Assembly: GCF_003121705.1 (NCBI RefSeq) | Contig: NZ_PYHR01000002.1 | Span: forward strand, 1,240,001 to 1,304,000 | Direction of reading: 5' to 3' | DNA length: 64,000 nt | DNA from: Serinibacter arcticus | GTDB taxonomy: Bacteria > Actinomycetota > Actinomycetes > Actinomycetales > Beutenbergiaceae | Part shown: piece by piece, positions 46,621 to 56,564 of the stretch | Numbering within the stretch: the first letter of the stretch is position 1 | How the letters are laid out: each line of letters starts with the position of its first letter | Made by a program: the position numbers and the translations under genes | Notes under the pieces: generated by a model | Databases searched by the model: none | What the model saw: only the letters and a program-made list of their open reading frames with translations | What the model was told of the DNA's origin: nothing

Positions 46621-47622
46621 TCACGCGCGGCGCATCAGCGCGCCCGCGCCGTGGTCCTCCTCGACCATCCGGTCGACGACGGCGAGCAGCGCCCGCTCGA
46701 GCGCGGCCGACGCCGGCGAGGGTCGAAGACCCGCGCGCCGGGACAGCACGACCGTGCGGGTGAGCGCCGGCCGACTCAGTCGCGTGCCGCGCAGCCCCGG
46801 CCGTCCGATGAGGATCGTGGCGGGGACGACGGCCACGCCCACCCCGCGCTCGACGAACCGCAGCACCGCGTCCATCTCCGCCCCCTCGACGGCGACGACG
46901 GGGGTCAGCCCGGCGGCGACGAACGCCGCCTCGGTCGCGACGCGGAGGTCGTAGCCGCGGTTGAAGACCACCTGGGGCAGTCGCGCGAGCGCGGCGAGGG
47001 TGATGCCGTCGTCGGGGCCGTCGGCGTCGTCGGCGTCGTCGGGACGCCCGGGGGCGACGTCGCCGTCGGGCCCGAGCTGCGGCGCCGGGGCCGCCGCGGA
47101 GGACGCCACGACGAGCTCCTCGGTGAACAGCGGCGTCGTGTCGACGGCGGGATCGCTCGCCGCCTGCTCGCGCGTGACCGTGAGCGCCAGATCGACCCCG
47201 CCCTCCGCGAGCACGTCGCGCAGCTGGCGCGAACCGGCCTCGTGCACGACGAGCTCGACGCCGGGATGGCTCAGTCGGAAGTCGGCGAGCGCCTCGGCCA
47301 CGACCGAGACGCAGAGCGTGGGCGGCGCCCCGAGCACGACCCGCCCGCGCTCGACCTGGGAGAAGCCGCGCATCGCCTCGGCGGCGGTCGCGGCGTCGGC
47401 CAGCATCCGGCGCGCGATCGGGAGGAGCGCCCGGCCCGCGTCCGTCAGGTGGGCGCCGCCGCGGCCCCGGTGCAGCAGCTCCACGCCGAGCTCCGCCTCG
47501 AGGGCGGCGAGCTGCCGGCTCAGCGTGGGCTGGGAGACGAAGAGCTCGGCGGCGGCCCGCGTCACGTTCGTGGTGCGGGCCACCGCCTCGAGACCGCGCA
47601 GCTGCTCGAGCGTGAGAGTCAT
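46621..47622 (-). CDS. LysR-type transcriptional regulator
   Basis: A 333-residue LysR protein. The winged helix-turn-helix (residues 1-60) has NVTRAAAELFVSQPTLSRQLAALEAELG, and the effector domain runs from about 90 to 300. An acidic insertion, DDADDADGPDDG, interrupts the effector domain near residue 200, encoded by repeated GTCGTCGGC units. ATG 47622 faces the divergent flavoprotein gene across a 70-base gap with a LysR-type inverted repeat at 47652-47666. That placement is classical for a LysR gene that controls its divergent neighbour and itself. Confidence 0.9.
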   Translation of the reverse strand: MTLTLEQLRGLEAVARTTNVTRAAAELFVSQPTLSRQLAALEAELGVELLHRGRGGAHLTDAGRALLPIARRMLADAATAAEAMRGFSQVERGRVVLGAPPTLCVSVVAEALADFRLSHPGVELVVHEAGSRQLRDVLAEGGVDLALTVTREQAASDPAVDTTPLFTEELVVASSAAAPAPQLGPDGDVAPGRPDDADDADGPDDGITLAALARLPQVVFNRGYDLRVATEAAFVAAGLTPVVAVEGAEMDAVLRFVERGVGVAVVPATILIGRPGLRGTRLSRPALTRTVVLSRRAGLRPSPASAALERALLAVVDRMVEEDHGAGALMRRA

Positions 47623-47651
47623 GTCCAGAGCGTATCGACACCAGACCATCT

Positions 47652-47666
47652 ATGCATTGGACGCAT
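47652..47666. promoter_or_regulatory. Candidate LysR binding site (T-N11-A type)
   Basis: ATGC-N7-GCAT (ATGCATTGGACGCAT) is an inverted repeat that contains the T-N11-A spacing of LysR boxes and lies midway between the divergent LysR and flavoprotein starts. Confidence 0.5.
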
Positions 47667-47692
47667 GGAGAGGGCCGACGTAGCGTCGACAC

Positions 47693-49441
47693 ATGTCCTC
47701 ATCGACCCGGCACGAGCGCCTCCTGAGCACCTCCGTCCTCGTCATCGGTACCGGCGGCGCCGGTCTCCGCGCCTCGATCGAGCTCGCGGAACGCGGGGTC
47801 GAGGTGCTCGCCGTCGGGAAGCGACGCAAGCACGACGCCCACACGACGCTCGCCGCCGGCGGCATCAACGCCGCCCTCGGCACCATGGACCCCGAGGACT
47901 CCTGGGAGCAGCACGCCGCGGACACGCTGCGCGAGTCGTACTTCCTGGCCGACCCCGCGATCGTCGAGCACGTCACGCGCGGCGCCGCCGAGGGCATCGG
48001 CGACCTCGAGCGGTGGGGCATGCCGTTCGCCCGCGAGGACGACGGTCGGATCAGCCAGCGTTTCTTCGGCGCCCACACCTACCGCCGCACCGCCTACGCC
48101 GGCGACTACACGGGTCTGGAGATCCAGCGCACGCTCGTGCGCCGCGCGACCGAGCTGCAGGTGCGCGTCATCGACACCATCTACATCACCCGCATCCTCG
48201 TGGCCGACGGCACCGTGTTCGGCGTCTACGGCTTCGACATCGTGGACGGCGCGCCGGTGCAGATCCGCGCCGACGCCGTGATCCTCGCCGCCGGCGGGCA
48301 CACCCGGATCTGGCGCTACACCTCCTCGCGCCGCGACGAGAACACGGGCGACTCCTTCCGGCTCGCCGCGCTGGCCGGTGCCCGGCTGCGGGACGCCGAG
48401 CTGGTCCAGTTCCACCCCTCGGGCCTGCTCGAGCCCGACGACGCCGCGGGCACGCTCGTCTCCGAGGCCGCGCGCGGCGAGGGCGGCGTGCTGCGCAACG
48501 CCGACGGCGAGCGCTTCATGGAGCGCTACGACCCGGAGCGCATGGAGCTGTCCACGCGCGACCGCGTGGCGCTGGCGAACTACACCGAGATCGCGGAGGG
48601 GCGGGGCACCAAGCGCGGCGGCGTGCTGCTGGACGTCTCCCACCTGCCGCGCGAGCAGATCCTCGACCGCCTGCCGCGGCTGTACCGCACGATGATCGAC
48701 CTCCAGATGCTCGACATCACGGAGCAGCCGATCGAGGTCGCCCCCACCGCGCACTACTCGATGGGTGGCGTCTGGGTCGCCCCGGAGGACCACAGCACCG
48801 GGGTCGAGGGCCTCTACGCCATCGGCGAGGCCTCCTCCGGGCTGCACGGCGCGAACCGGCTGGGCGGCAACTCGCTCATCGAGCTGCTCGTCTACGGACG
48901 CATCACGGGCGCGGCCGCCGCCGACTACGTGGCCCAGCGCTCCGCCGTCGTGCGCAGCCAGGAGGCCGTCGGCGAGGCGCGCGCCGAGATGACGAGCCTG
49001 CTCGAGGGCACCGGGCGCGAGACGCCGCGTCGGCTGCAGCGCGCCATCCGGGACCTCATGACGGAGCACGCCGGCGTCGTCCGCTCCGAGGACGGGCTGC
49101 GGCGCGGCCTGGAGCAGCTCGGCGAGCTCGAGGAGCGCGAGCTGCACGTCGCGGCGCACCCCGACATCGCCGGGTTCGACGATCTCGCGCACGCGTTCGA
49201 CCTCAAGGGGTCGCTGCTGGCGGCCCGCGCGACGCTGGAGAGCGCGATCGAGCGGCGCGAGACGCGCGGCTGCCACAACCGCTCCGACTTCCCCGAGACC
49301 GACGAGGCGCTGCGCGGCAGCTTCCTGTGGGCACCGGGCGCGGGCGTCACCTTCGAGCCGGCCGCGCCGGCCCCCGACTCCTTCCGCGAGCTCGCGGAGC
49401 GCACGACGGACGACGCCGTGGCGGGCAAGCTCGTCGAGTAG
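47693..49441 (+). CDS. FAD-binding fumarate reductase/succinate dehydrogenase-like flavoprotein (orphan)
   Basis: A 582-residue flavoprotein of the SdhA/FrdA/NadB family. The FAD motif GTGGAGL is at residues 19-25, GGHTRIWRYTSS and ELVQFHPSG are in the substrate region, HYSMGGVWV carries the usual covalent-flavin or substrate histidine context, and GANRLGGNSLIELLVYGR is the C-terminal FAD motif. No iron-sulfur or membrane-anchor subunit gene is nearby, so it is probably not a normal respiratory succinate dehydrogenase. Control by the divergent LysR gene is likely. It could oxidise or reduce a dicarboxylic or related acid with another electron carrier. Confidence 0.85.
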   Translation: MSSSTRHERLLSTSVLVIGTGGAGLRASIELAERGVEVLAVGKRRKHDAHTTLAAGGINAALGTMDPEDSWEQHAADTLRESYFLADPAIVEHVTRGAAEGIGDLERWGMPFAREDDGRISQRFFGAHTYRRTAYAGDYTGLEIQRTLVRRATELQVRVIDTIYITRILVADGTVFGVYGFDIVDGAPVQIRADAVILAAGGHTRIWRYTSSRRDENTGDSFRLAALAGARLRDAELVQFHPSGLLEPDDAAGTLVSEAARGEGGVLRNADGERFMERYDPERMELSTRDRVALANYTEIAEGRGTKRGGVLLDVSHLPREQILDRLPRLYRTMIDLQMLDITEQPIEVAPTAHYSMGGVWVAPEDHSTGVEGLYAIGEASSGLHGANRLGGNSLIELLVYGRITGAAAADYVAQRSAVVRSQEAVGEARAEMTSLLEGTGRETPRRLQRAIRDLMTEHAGVVRSEDGLRRGLEQLGELEERELHVAAHPDIAGFDDLAHAFDLKGSLLAARATLESAIERRETRGCHNRSDFPETDEALRGSFLWAPGAGVTFEPAAPAPDSFRELAERTTDDAVAGKLVE

Positions 49442-49475
49442 CCGCGATGTCGGACCCCGTCCCTACGCTGGTGCC

Positions 49476-50225
49476 ATGTGCGGACGGTACGCGGCCTTCA
49501 AGGAGGCCCAGGATCTGGCCCAGGAGTTCGACGTCGAGGTGATCGAGGAGGCCGCGGCGGCCTACGAGGCCTCGTGGAACGTCGCTCCGACGGACGGTGT
49601 GCGCGTCGTGCTCGACCGCGCGCCGAAGCCGGGCGGCTCCGACGGGTCGACTCCCGACCACGTGACGCGCGAGCTGCACGTCGCGCGCTGGGCGCTCGTG
49701 CCGTCCTGGTCGAAGGACCTGCGCGGCCGCGGCGCCCCGATGTTCAACGCCCGGATCGAGACGGTGGCGGACAAGCCGGCGTTCGCGAAGTCGCTGGGAG
49801 CGCGGCGCTGCGTCGTACCCGCCGACGGCTACTTCGAGTGGCGCACGCAGGAGGCGCCCGACGGCGGGAAGCCCGTCAAGACACCGTTCTTCATCCACCC
49901 CGCCGACCCGGGCTCGCTCGCGTTCGCCGGCCTGTACTCGTGGTGGCGCGACCCCGAGAAGGCCGAGGACGATCCGGACCGCTGGGTGCTGTCGACGACG
50001 ATCCTCACGCAGCCCGCCCGGGACGGTCTCGAGGCCATCCACGACCGCGAGCCCGTCGTGCTGCCGCACGAGAGCGTCGCATCCTGGCTCGACCCCGCGC
50101 TCACCCGCGCCGAGGACGCGCTGGCCGTGCTCGCCGTCGCCCCGCCCGCGCTGGAGTGGTTCGAGGTCTCCGCACGGGTCGGCTCGGTCCGCAACAACGA
50201 CCCCGGTCTGATCCAGCCCGCCTGA
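49476..50225 (+). CDS. SRAP-domain protein (HMCES/YedK family)
   Basis: Protects abasic sites in single-stranded DNA by forming a covalent bond through its N-terminal cysteine. The protein has 249 residues. Cys2 (MCGRYAAF) becomes the N-terminal nucleophile after methionine removal. The DNA-binding and catalytic residues are in SWNVAPTDGV, PMFNARIETV, RCVVPADGYFEWR and AIHDREPVVL. All are present, so it should be active. ATG 49476 follows the flavoprotein gene after 34 bases. Members are sometimes SOS-linked; no LexA box was seen here. Confidence 0.92.
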   Translation: MCGRYAAFKEAQDLAQEFDVEVIEEAAAAYEASWNVAPTDGVRVVLDRAPKPGGSDGSTPDHVTRELHVARWALVPSWSKDLRGRGAPMFNARIETVADKPAFAKSLGARRCVVPADGYFEWRTQEAPDGGKPVKTPFFIHPADPGSLAFAGLYSWWRDPEKAEDDPDRWVLSTTILTQPARDGLEAIHDREPVVLPHESVASWLDPALTRAEDALAVLAVAPPALEWFEVSARVGSVRNNDPGLIQPA

Positions 50226-50226
50226 G

Positions 50227-50244
50227 GTCCCACCGCGGTGGGAC
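50227..50244. terminator. Perfect 18-bp palindrome after SRAP gene
   Basis: GTCCCACCGCGGTGGGAC starts one base after the SRAP stop. It is a full palindrome and can fold as a stem only with a small central loop. It may be a terminator, or a regulator site for the histidine kinase gene that starts at 50279. Confidence 0.4.
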
Positions 50245-50278
50245 GCCCCGCCGTCGGCCCCGCGCCTAGGCTCGGGAG

Positions 50279-51600
50279 GTGAGCACAGCACCGCCCGGAG
50301 GCGACCAGCACGCAGCGCCGCCGTCGAGCGGTCAGCCGCTGGTGGTCGCCCCCGTCGACCACCAGAACGCCGCCGCCCTGGCCCCGACGACGATGGAGTC
50401 GGTCGACGCCTGGCTCGCGCGCCGCGGTCAGACCCTCGACATCGTCCTGGCCTCGCTCGCCCTGCTCGTCCTCGGGCTGTCGGGCGTGGCGCTCGGGTCC
50501 GCCTCGGGCTCCCGGATCGCCGACGCCACGGTGGTGCTGGCCAGCCTCGGGATGCCCGTGGCGATGGCGGTGCGCCGTCGTTGGCCCGTCGGGAGCGCCG
50601 TCGCCGTCAACGCCCTGGCGCTGCTGCACTTCGCCGCCGGCGACACCCTGCTGCCGGTGGACCTGCTGATCTACGGGTCGGTCTACTCCACGACCGTGCA
50701 CGCCCCCGCTGGGCGAGTCGGGTCAGCCTCGCCTCCGCGCTGCTCGGCAGCGCCCTGGTGGCCGGACTGCTGACGAGCTCGAACGGCGTCAGCGGCTCGT
50801 GGGTCGTGTCCTCCGTCTTCGTCTTCGTCGGGGTGTCGGCCCCGGCCGTGGTCGCCTGGGCGCTGGGGCTGCTGCGGACCGGCACGCGGCAGCGGCGCGC
50901 GGCGCAGCGCGAGCGTGTGCTGCGGATGGCGACCGAGCGCACCCAGCAGTCGGTCATCGCCGTCGCCGCCGAGCGCGCACGGATCGCCCGCGAGATGCAC
51001 GACGTCGTCGCCCACTCCCTGTCGATCGTCGTCGCCCAGGCCGACGGCGGCCGGTACATCGCCGCCCAGAACCCCGAGGCCGCGGCCCAGGTGCTGGAGA
51101 CCATCTCGACCACGGGGCGGTCGGCGCTGCGGGACATGCGCCGGATCCTCGGGGTGCTGCGCGAGGGCGATGCCAACCCCACCGCCCCGCAGCCCGACGC
51201 CGGCGGCGTCGACGCGCTGGTGGAGCAGGTGCGCGCCTCGGGCGTGAGCATCGAGCTCGTCCGCAGCGGTGAGCCGCAGGACCTCCCGGCGGGGATGGGG
51301 CTGGCGGTCTACCGGATCTGCCAGGAGGCGATGACGAACGTGATGAAGCACGCGGGCCCCGTGCAGCGCGTGCGCGTCCGGGTCGACCTCGCCTTCCACC
51401 CGGGCTGGCTGGTGGTGCAGGTCGACGACGACGGACGCGGCGCCGCGACGTCGAGCGACGGCGCCGGGCACGGCCTCGTCGGGATGCGCGAGCGACTCGC
51501 GCTGTTCGGCGGCACGCTGCAGGCCGGGCCGCGCCCGGGCGGCGGCTACCGTGTGAACGCCGCGTTCCCGCTGCCCCGCGCGGGGGGCGAGCACCCGTAG
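50279..51600 (+). CDS. NarL-family sensor histidine kinase (HisKA_3), frameshifted in membrane domain
   Basis: Sensor kinase with about five membrane helices (residues 55-200) and a C-terminal kinase. The phosphorylated histidine is in REMHDVVAHSLSIVVAQ, and the ATPase domain has NVMKHAGP, DDDGRGAATS and GHGLVGMRERLALFGG. The frame is broken after TTVHAP: five C at 50703-50707, and a sixth restores RWASRVSLASALLG and a 440-residue protein. Start GTG 50279 is behind GGGAGG. It is followed by its response regulator 81 bases downstream. The signal is unknown; no periplasmic domain of size is present. Confidence 0.85.
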
Positions 51601-51681
51601 CGACGTCGTTCCTCCGCACCAGGATCCGCCCCCGAGCCCGCACCACCGAGAACCGCACCACCGAGAAGGAGTCCACGCCCC

Positions 51682-52362
51682 ATGGAGAAGATCCGGGTCG
51701 CCCTCGTCGACGACCAGCAGCTCGTGCGCGCCGGCTTCGCCATGGTCATCGGCTCGCAGCCGGACATGGAGGTGGTGCTCGAGGCGGGTGACGGGAACCA
51801 GGCCGTGCGTCTGCTGCCGTCCTACGACGTCGACGTCGTGCTCATGGACGTCCGCATGCCCGGGCTCGACGGCATCGCCGCCACCCAGGAGGTGCTCGCG
51901 GCGCCTCGCCCGGCCGACCGGCCCGTGCCGCGCGTGGTGATCCTCACGACCTTCGACCTCGACGAGTACGTCTTCTCCGCCATCAAGGCGGGGGCGAGCG
52001 GGTTCTTGCTGAAGGACACCCCGCCGGACGAGATGCTCGCCGCGATCCGCACGGTGCACGCCGGGGACGCGGTCATCGCGCCGTCCTCCACGCGGCGCCT
52101 GATCGAGCACGTGGCGACGTCGATGCCCGTCGCCGACCGCACGCCGGCCGCCGTTCTCGACGCTCTCACCGAGCGCGAGCGCGAGGTGCTCGTGCTGATC
52201 GCGCGAGGCCGGACCAACTCCGAGATCGCCTCGGACCTGTTCGTCGCCGAGGCCACCGTGAAGACGCACGTCGGCCGGATCCTCGCGAAGCTCGGCGCGC
52301 GCGACCGCGTGCAGATCGTCGTCACCGCGTACGAGACCGGGCTCATCACGCCAGGGCTGTAG
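51682..52362 (+). CDS. NarL/LuxR-type response regulator
   Basis: A 226-residue response regulator. The receiver domain has the acidic pair D10-D11, phosphorylation site D56 (LMDVRMPG) and the conserved lysine in FLLKDTPPDE. The C-terminal LuxR helix-turn-helix (about 160-220) has LTEREREVLVLIARGRTNSEIA and VKTHVGRILAKL. ATG 51682 has GAGAAGGAG upstream. It is the partner of the kinase at 50279-51600. In actinobacteria such pairs often control neighbouring transport or stress genes, but no obvious target lies beside it. Confidence 0.93.
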   Translation: MEKIRVALVDDQQLVRAGFAMVIGSQPDMEVVLEAGDGNQAVRLLPSYDVDVVLMDVRMPGLDGIAATQEVLAAPRPADRPVPRVVILTTFDLDEYVFSAIKAGASGFLLKDTPPDEMLAAIRTVHAGDAVIAPSSTRRLIEHVATSMPVADRTPAAVLDALTEREREVLVLIARGRTNSEIASDLFVAEATVKTHVGRILAKLGARDRVQIVVTAYETGLITPGL

Positions 52363-52502
52363 CGGGCTCGGCGGCTTCGAGCCGGCGCGGGGCGGGTGCG
52401 CGCGGGGTCGCAGGCTGTCCCCAGCCACCGGCCGCGACCGCCGGGTCACGTCGCCGTCGCGCACCCAGCCCCGATGTCGGCAGCCCGACGCACCCTGGGC
52501 CC

Positions 52503-55500
52503 GTGGACACCTCCGATCTCCTGCACACCTGGCGCGAGTGCTGGCGCGCCCCCGCGCACCTCGCCGTCGTGCACGGCCCCGACGCGGGCTGGGCCGTGCC
52601 GCTGGGTGACGCCGCGCGGGTGACCGTCGGGCGGTCCGGCGTCGACCTCGAGATCGCCGACCCGAGGCTGGAGCGCCGTCACCTCGTGCTGGAACGTCGC
52701 GACGGCGTGCTCCGCCTCCGGGCCGTCGGGCCGCGGACCCAGGTCCGGCTCGTCCGAGCGCCGAGCTCGCCGCGAGCGCGACGCCGTCGCGATCGGCGCC
52801 TGACCCGGGCCCTGCGCCGGGGCGACGGCGGACCCACCGCGCTGCTGCTCGCGCTCCGGCGGGCCGAGGGGGCGGGGGTCCGCGTCGGTCGTCGCCGCGG
52901 CCAGTCGGTGCGGGTGGGGGACGTCGTGCTCGTCGGGGACAGCCGCCTGGAGGTGCGGGGAGGGCCGGCGCACCTGGGGGTAGCGGGTTTCTCGAGCGGC
53001 TCGGGCGGCCCGGGCTTGGGCGGCGCGGTCGGCTCGGGCTTTGGCACCGGGCAGCCCCGGAGCCGCCGCTGGCTGTCCGTGCTCACCCTCCTTCCCGCTC
53101 TCGCCATGATCGCTCTGCTTCTCCGGGGCGGCTCCTCCCCCGTGCTGCGCTGGGTGATGCTCGGCGGCATCGGCCTCTCGGTGCTCCTCGGGCTCGGCGC
53201 GAGCCTGCGTCGGCCGCGGGCGGATCGCGACGACGTGGGGGCACTCATGTCCCCCGGCGGATCGCTCGCGAGACCCCGCGATCCCGCGGCGCTCGCCGTG
53301 TGCGCGGCGGGACTCGGTCGGTTGGACGACCGGTGGGGCGCCGACGACGATCAGGCACCGGACGGCGGCACCGCCCTCGGCTCGTCCCCCGCCGCGCAGC
53401 CTCTCGACGGCGTGGCGCTCCCCGTCCCCGACGCCGGGCTCGCGCTCGTCGGCCCCGGGGCCCTCGCCGCCGCCGCCTGGCTGCGTCTGCAGCTCCGGCG
53501 TGGCGGCCGCGGCGGCGTCCCCGTGCTGGCCTCCGACAACGCCTGTTCGCTGCCGCCCGGCCCCTGGACGGTCATCTCGGCCGTGGACCGGTGCGGTGTC
53601 GCCGTCGGGTGGTGCGACGCGGTGACGGCCGCGCTGGAGCCGACGGCCCGGACCTGCGAGCTGACCTCGCTGCTCGGTCGGCCGACCTCCGAGACGGTCG
53701 CCGCGGCCTGGACCGCGGGCGAGGAGCCCGACTCGCTGGCGGTGCCGGTCAGCGTCGACGAACAGGGCCGGACGGTCGCGATCGACCTCGCCGCCGACGG
53801 GCCGCACGCCCTCGTCGCGGGTACCACCGGCTCGGGCAAGTCCGAGCTGCTCTCCTCCTGGGTGCTCGCCCTCGCGCTCCGCCAGCCCCCGAGCCGTCTG
53901 CACCTGCTGCTCGTGGACTACAAGGGAGGGGCGACGTTCGCCGTCGCGGCCGGGCTGCCCCACACCGTCGGGCTGCTCACCGATCTCGACGGTCCGGCCA
54001 GTGCACGAGCGTTGACGACGCTCCGCGCGGAGCTGCGACGGCGGGAGGCGCTCGTGGCGGCGGCCGGGGTGCGGGACGTGGTCGAGCTCGACCGGCCGCC
54101 GGCTCGACTGGTCGTCGTGGTCGACGAGCTGCGGGCCCTCGTCGAGGAGTCGCCCGAGCGGCTCCTCGACCTGGTCCGCCTCGCGACGCTGGGTCGCTCG
54201 CTCGGGATCCATCTCGTGCTGGCGACGCAGCGTCCCAGCGGGGTCGTGAACGCGCAGCTCCGCGCGAACGTCAATCTCCGGATCTGCCTGCGGGTGCTGG
54301 ACGCGGGCGACTCCACCGACGTGATCGGCGTGGCCGATGCCGCGGCCCTGCCGGCCGCCCCGGCGGCGCGCTGGTGACGGACGGGTCGCCACCGCGCCGC
54401 ATCCAGGTGGGTTGGCTGCCGGAGGGTGCGGCCGGCGCGCTCGCCGAGGTCGTCGACGGAGCCGCGCAACGGGTCCGTCGCGCACGACGGGGCGACCTCC
54501 TGCGCGTGCACCGGCCCTACCTGCCGGAGCTGCCGGCGGTCGTGACTCGTCGCGAGCTCGCAGTCCTGGCCGGACTGCAGGGCGAGGAGGGCGCCGAGGT
54601 GGGTGAGGTCGGCGGCGACGGCGCCCGTCGCGCGGCGGTCCTCGTGGACGACCCGGAGCGGCAGCGGCGCACCACTTGGGCGTGGGAGGGAGGGGCCGTG
54701 CTGGTGAGCGGTGAGCCCCGGTCCGGGCGCTCGACCGCGCTGGCGGCCCTCGTCCGCTCGATGACGGCGTCCGGTCGGCCGTGCCACGTCGTCTCGCGGT
54801 CGGGCTGGGGCGCGGCGGGAGGGGGCACCGCCGTCGGTGTCGACGACCCGCGCCGGCTCCGCCGCCTCCTCGTCCTGCTGGCCCGCGGGCTCGACCCGGC
54901 GACCGCGCTCGTGGTCGACGACGTCGAGCAGGTCACCGAGGTCCTGGACGCCACATGGGGTCCCGGCACGGGGCTCGAGCTGCTGACCGGCCTGCTGCGC
55001 TCCGGGAACGTGCCCGCCGTGGCGCTCGCCTCGACGGCGCCCCACCGCTGGGCCACCCTGACCGACACCCACCTCGCGCTGCGGGTGCGCGACCTCGGGG
55101 CCGCCGGGCTGCTCGGAGTTCCGCGACCGTTCGTCGACGGCGGAGCTCCGCCGGGCCGCGGTGTGCTGCTCGGCGACCAGCCCGCACGGCTCGTGCAAGT
55201 GGTCGTGGAGGGCGGGACCGAACGGGCCGGAAACGCGAGCGAGCTGGCGCCGGTGCCGGTGCGTGCGCCCGCGCTCGTGCTGGCCGCGCTGCCGGCATCG
55301 ACGACCCTGGCGGAGATCGAGGCCGCAGCCGCCGCGACCGGCCGCGACGACGGCACGTCGCGCGTCGGTCCGGGTTCGGTCCTCCTCGGCCTCGGCGGCG
55401 ACGACGCGAGACCCGTCCGCGCCGCGCTCGAACCCGGGCGTCCGTGGCTCGTCACCGGGCCACCCGGCTCGGGGCGGTCGACCGTGCTGGAGCTCGTGGC

Positions 55501-55903
55501 CCGTGCGGAGCGTCGTTCCGGATCGGTCGGTCCGGCGTCGGCCGAACCGCTCCGGGTCGGTGTCGGCTCGGACCTCGTCCCCCGCGCGGTGCCGCCCGAC
55601 TGCCTCGTGCTGGTGGACGACGCCGACCTGCTCGACGCCGCGACCGCGGACGCCCTCGCGGACCTCGTGCCGCGGTGTCGGGTGGTGGTCGTTGTCGGGC
55701 CTGCGGCGACCCAGACGATCTACCGCGGGATCGTGGCGGCGGTGGCCCAGGCGCGGACGGTGATCGCCCTCGGCGGCGCACTTCCGCCGCACCTCAGCCG
55801 GGCCCGCGACGCCGTCGACCCCCGCGGCGGACCCGGGCGAGCCGTCCTGGTGACGGCGCGCGACGCCGTCGCCGTCCAGATCGCGCGGCCGCCGCCCGCG
55901 TGA
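52503..55903 (+). CDS. FHA-FtsK/SpoIIIE (EssC-like) ATPase, frameshifted
   Basis: After correction this is an 1133-residue protein: N-terminal FHA domain (about 35-90, VTVGRSGVDLEIADPRLERR), two helices at about 185-240, then three FtsK-type ATPase units. Unit 1 has an intact Walker A, GTTGSGKSE (about 442), with VVVVDELRALVEE. Units 2 and 3 have Arg in place of the Walker Lys (GEPRSGRST, GPPGSGRST). This FHA-TM-FtsK order is like EssC of type VII secretion. The frame is lost after VADAAAL because a CC at 54351-54352 should be CCC; with it the text reads LPGRPGGALVTDG. GTG 52503 is the first start. No WXG100 gene is nearby. Confidence 0.78.
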
Positions 55904-55910
55904 GAGCCGG

Positions 55911-56339
55911 TCAGACGGCGTCGGGCCCGTTCGGGTCGTTCACGCCGGCGAGCGCCTCCCGGGTCGACGGCGCTGCGGCGGAGACGGCGCCGACCAGCCC
56001 GACGAGCACCACGGCGATCGCGACGAGCGCGTTCACGGACAGCTGGGAGGCCCCCACCAGCACCACGAGCACCGACCACGCGACGGCCGGTCCGCGGGCC
56101 CAGCGACGCCGTCGCCACAGCCCCACCGCGACCAGGGTGGCGCCGGCGGCCACGACGAGCGTGAAGACGCCGATCGCGAGTCCGGCGGCGGCCTCGCCGA
56201 CCTCCAGGGCGTCGGTCAGCACGGCGACCGTGAGCGCGAGGAACACGAGCGCCTGAAGCGCGAGCACCGCCGTCGCCACGACCAGGGAGACCGGACGTCG
56301 ATCGGGGTTCGCTGGGACGCGGGGCTGCTCGTGGGTCAC
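55911..56339 (-). CDS. Four-helix membrane protein, unknown function
   Basis: A 142-residue protein from GTG 56339 with about four hydrophobic segments (residues 18-125), short basic loops (GLWRRRRWARGP) and a short acidic tail. It resembles small uncharacterised actinobacterial membrane proteins; I know no function. It is convergent with the FHA-FtsK gene (seven bases apart) and divergent from whiB1, with which it shares a 225-base upstream region. Confidence 0.65.
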   Translation of the reverse strand: MTHEQPRVPANPDRRPVSLVVATAVLALQALVFLALTVAVLTDALEVGEAAAGLAIGVFTLVVAAGATLVAVGLWRRRRWARGPAVAWSVLVVLVGASQLSVNALVAIAVVLVGLVGAVSAAAPSTREALAGVNDPNGPDAV

Positions 56340-56435
56340 GTTCTCACTGTAGGTCGCACGGCCCTGTGAACGTCCTGGTCAAGCACAGATCGAGCGTCGA
56401 GTAAAGTGTGACGTACAACGCAGGTACACCAGCGG

Positions 56436-56452
56436 GTAACTTCCCCGTAACT
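56436..56452. promoter_or_regulatory. Direct repeat in whiB1 upstream region
   Basis: GTAACT-N5-GTAACT (repeat spacing 11 bases, one DNA turn) lies 113-129 bases before the whiB1 ATG, in the 225-base gap 56340-56564. A TTGACC (56482-56487) may be a -35, but I see no good -10 at the right distance. GAGGAGAT precedes the ATG as ribosome site. The gap contains nothing else I can support. Confidence 0.35.
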
Positions 56453-56564
56453 CTTGTGTGCCGTCTTCACCCGTGTGAGAGTTGACCTCAGAACCTGCCA
56501 GATCAGGTGCTCGATCCCCCTCTCGGAATGATCGGGCACAGTCGCGCCCTGAGGAGATATCAGC

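Noticed and set aside
47699-49276. Long minus-strand open frame opposite the flavoprotein gene
   Set aside because: Typical shadow frame of a GC-rich gene; the plus-strand flavoprotein has all family motifs.
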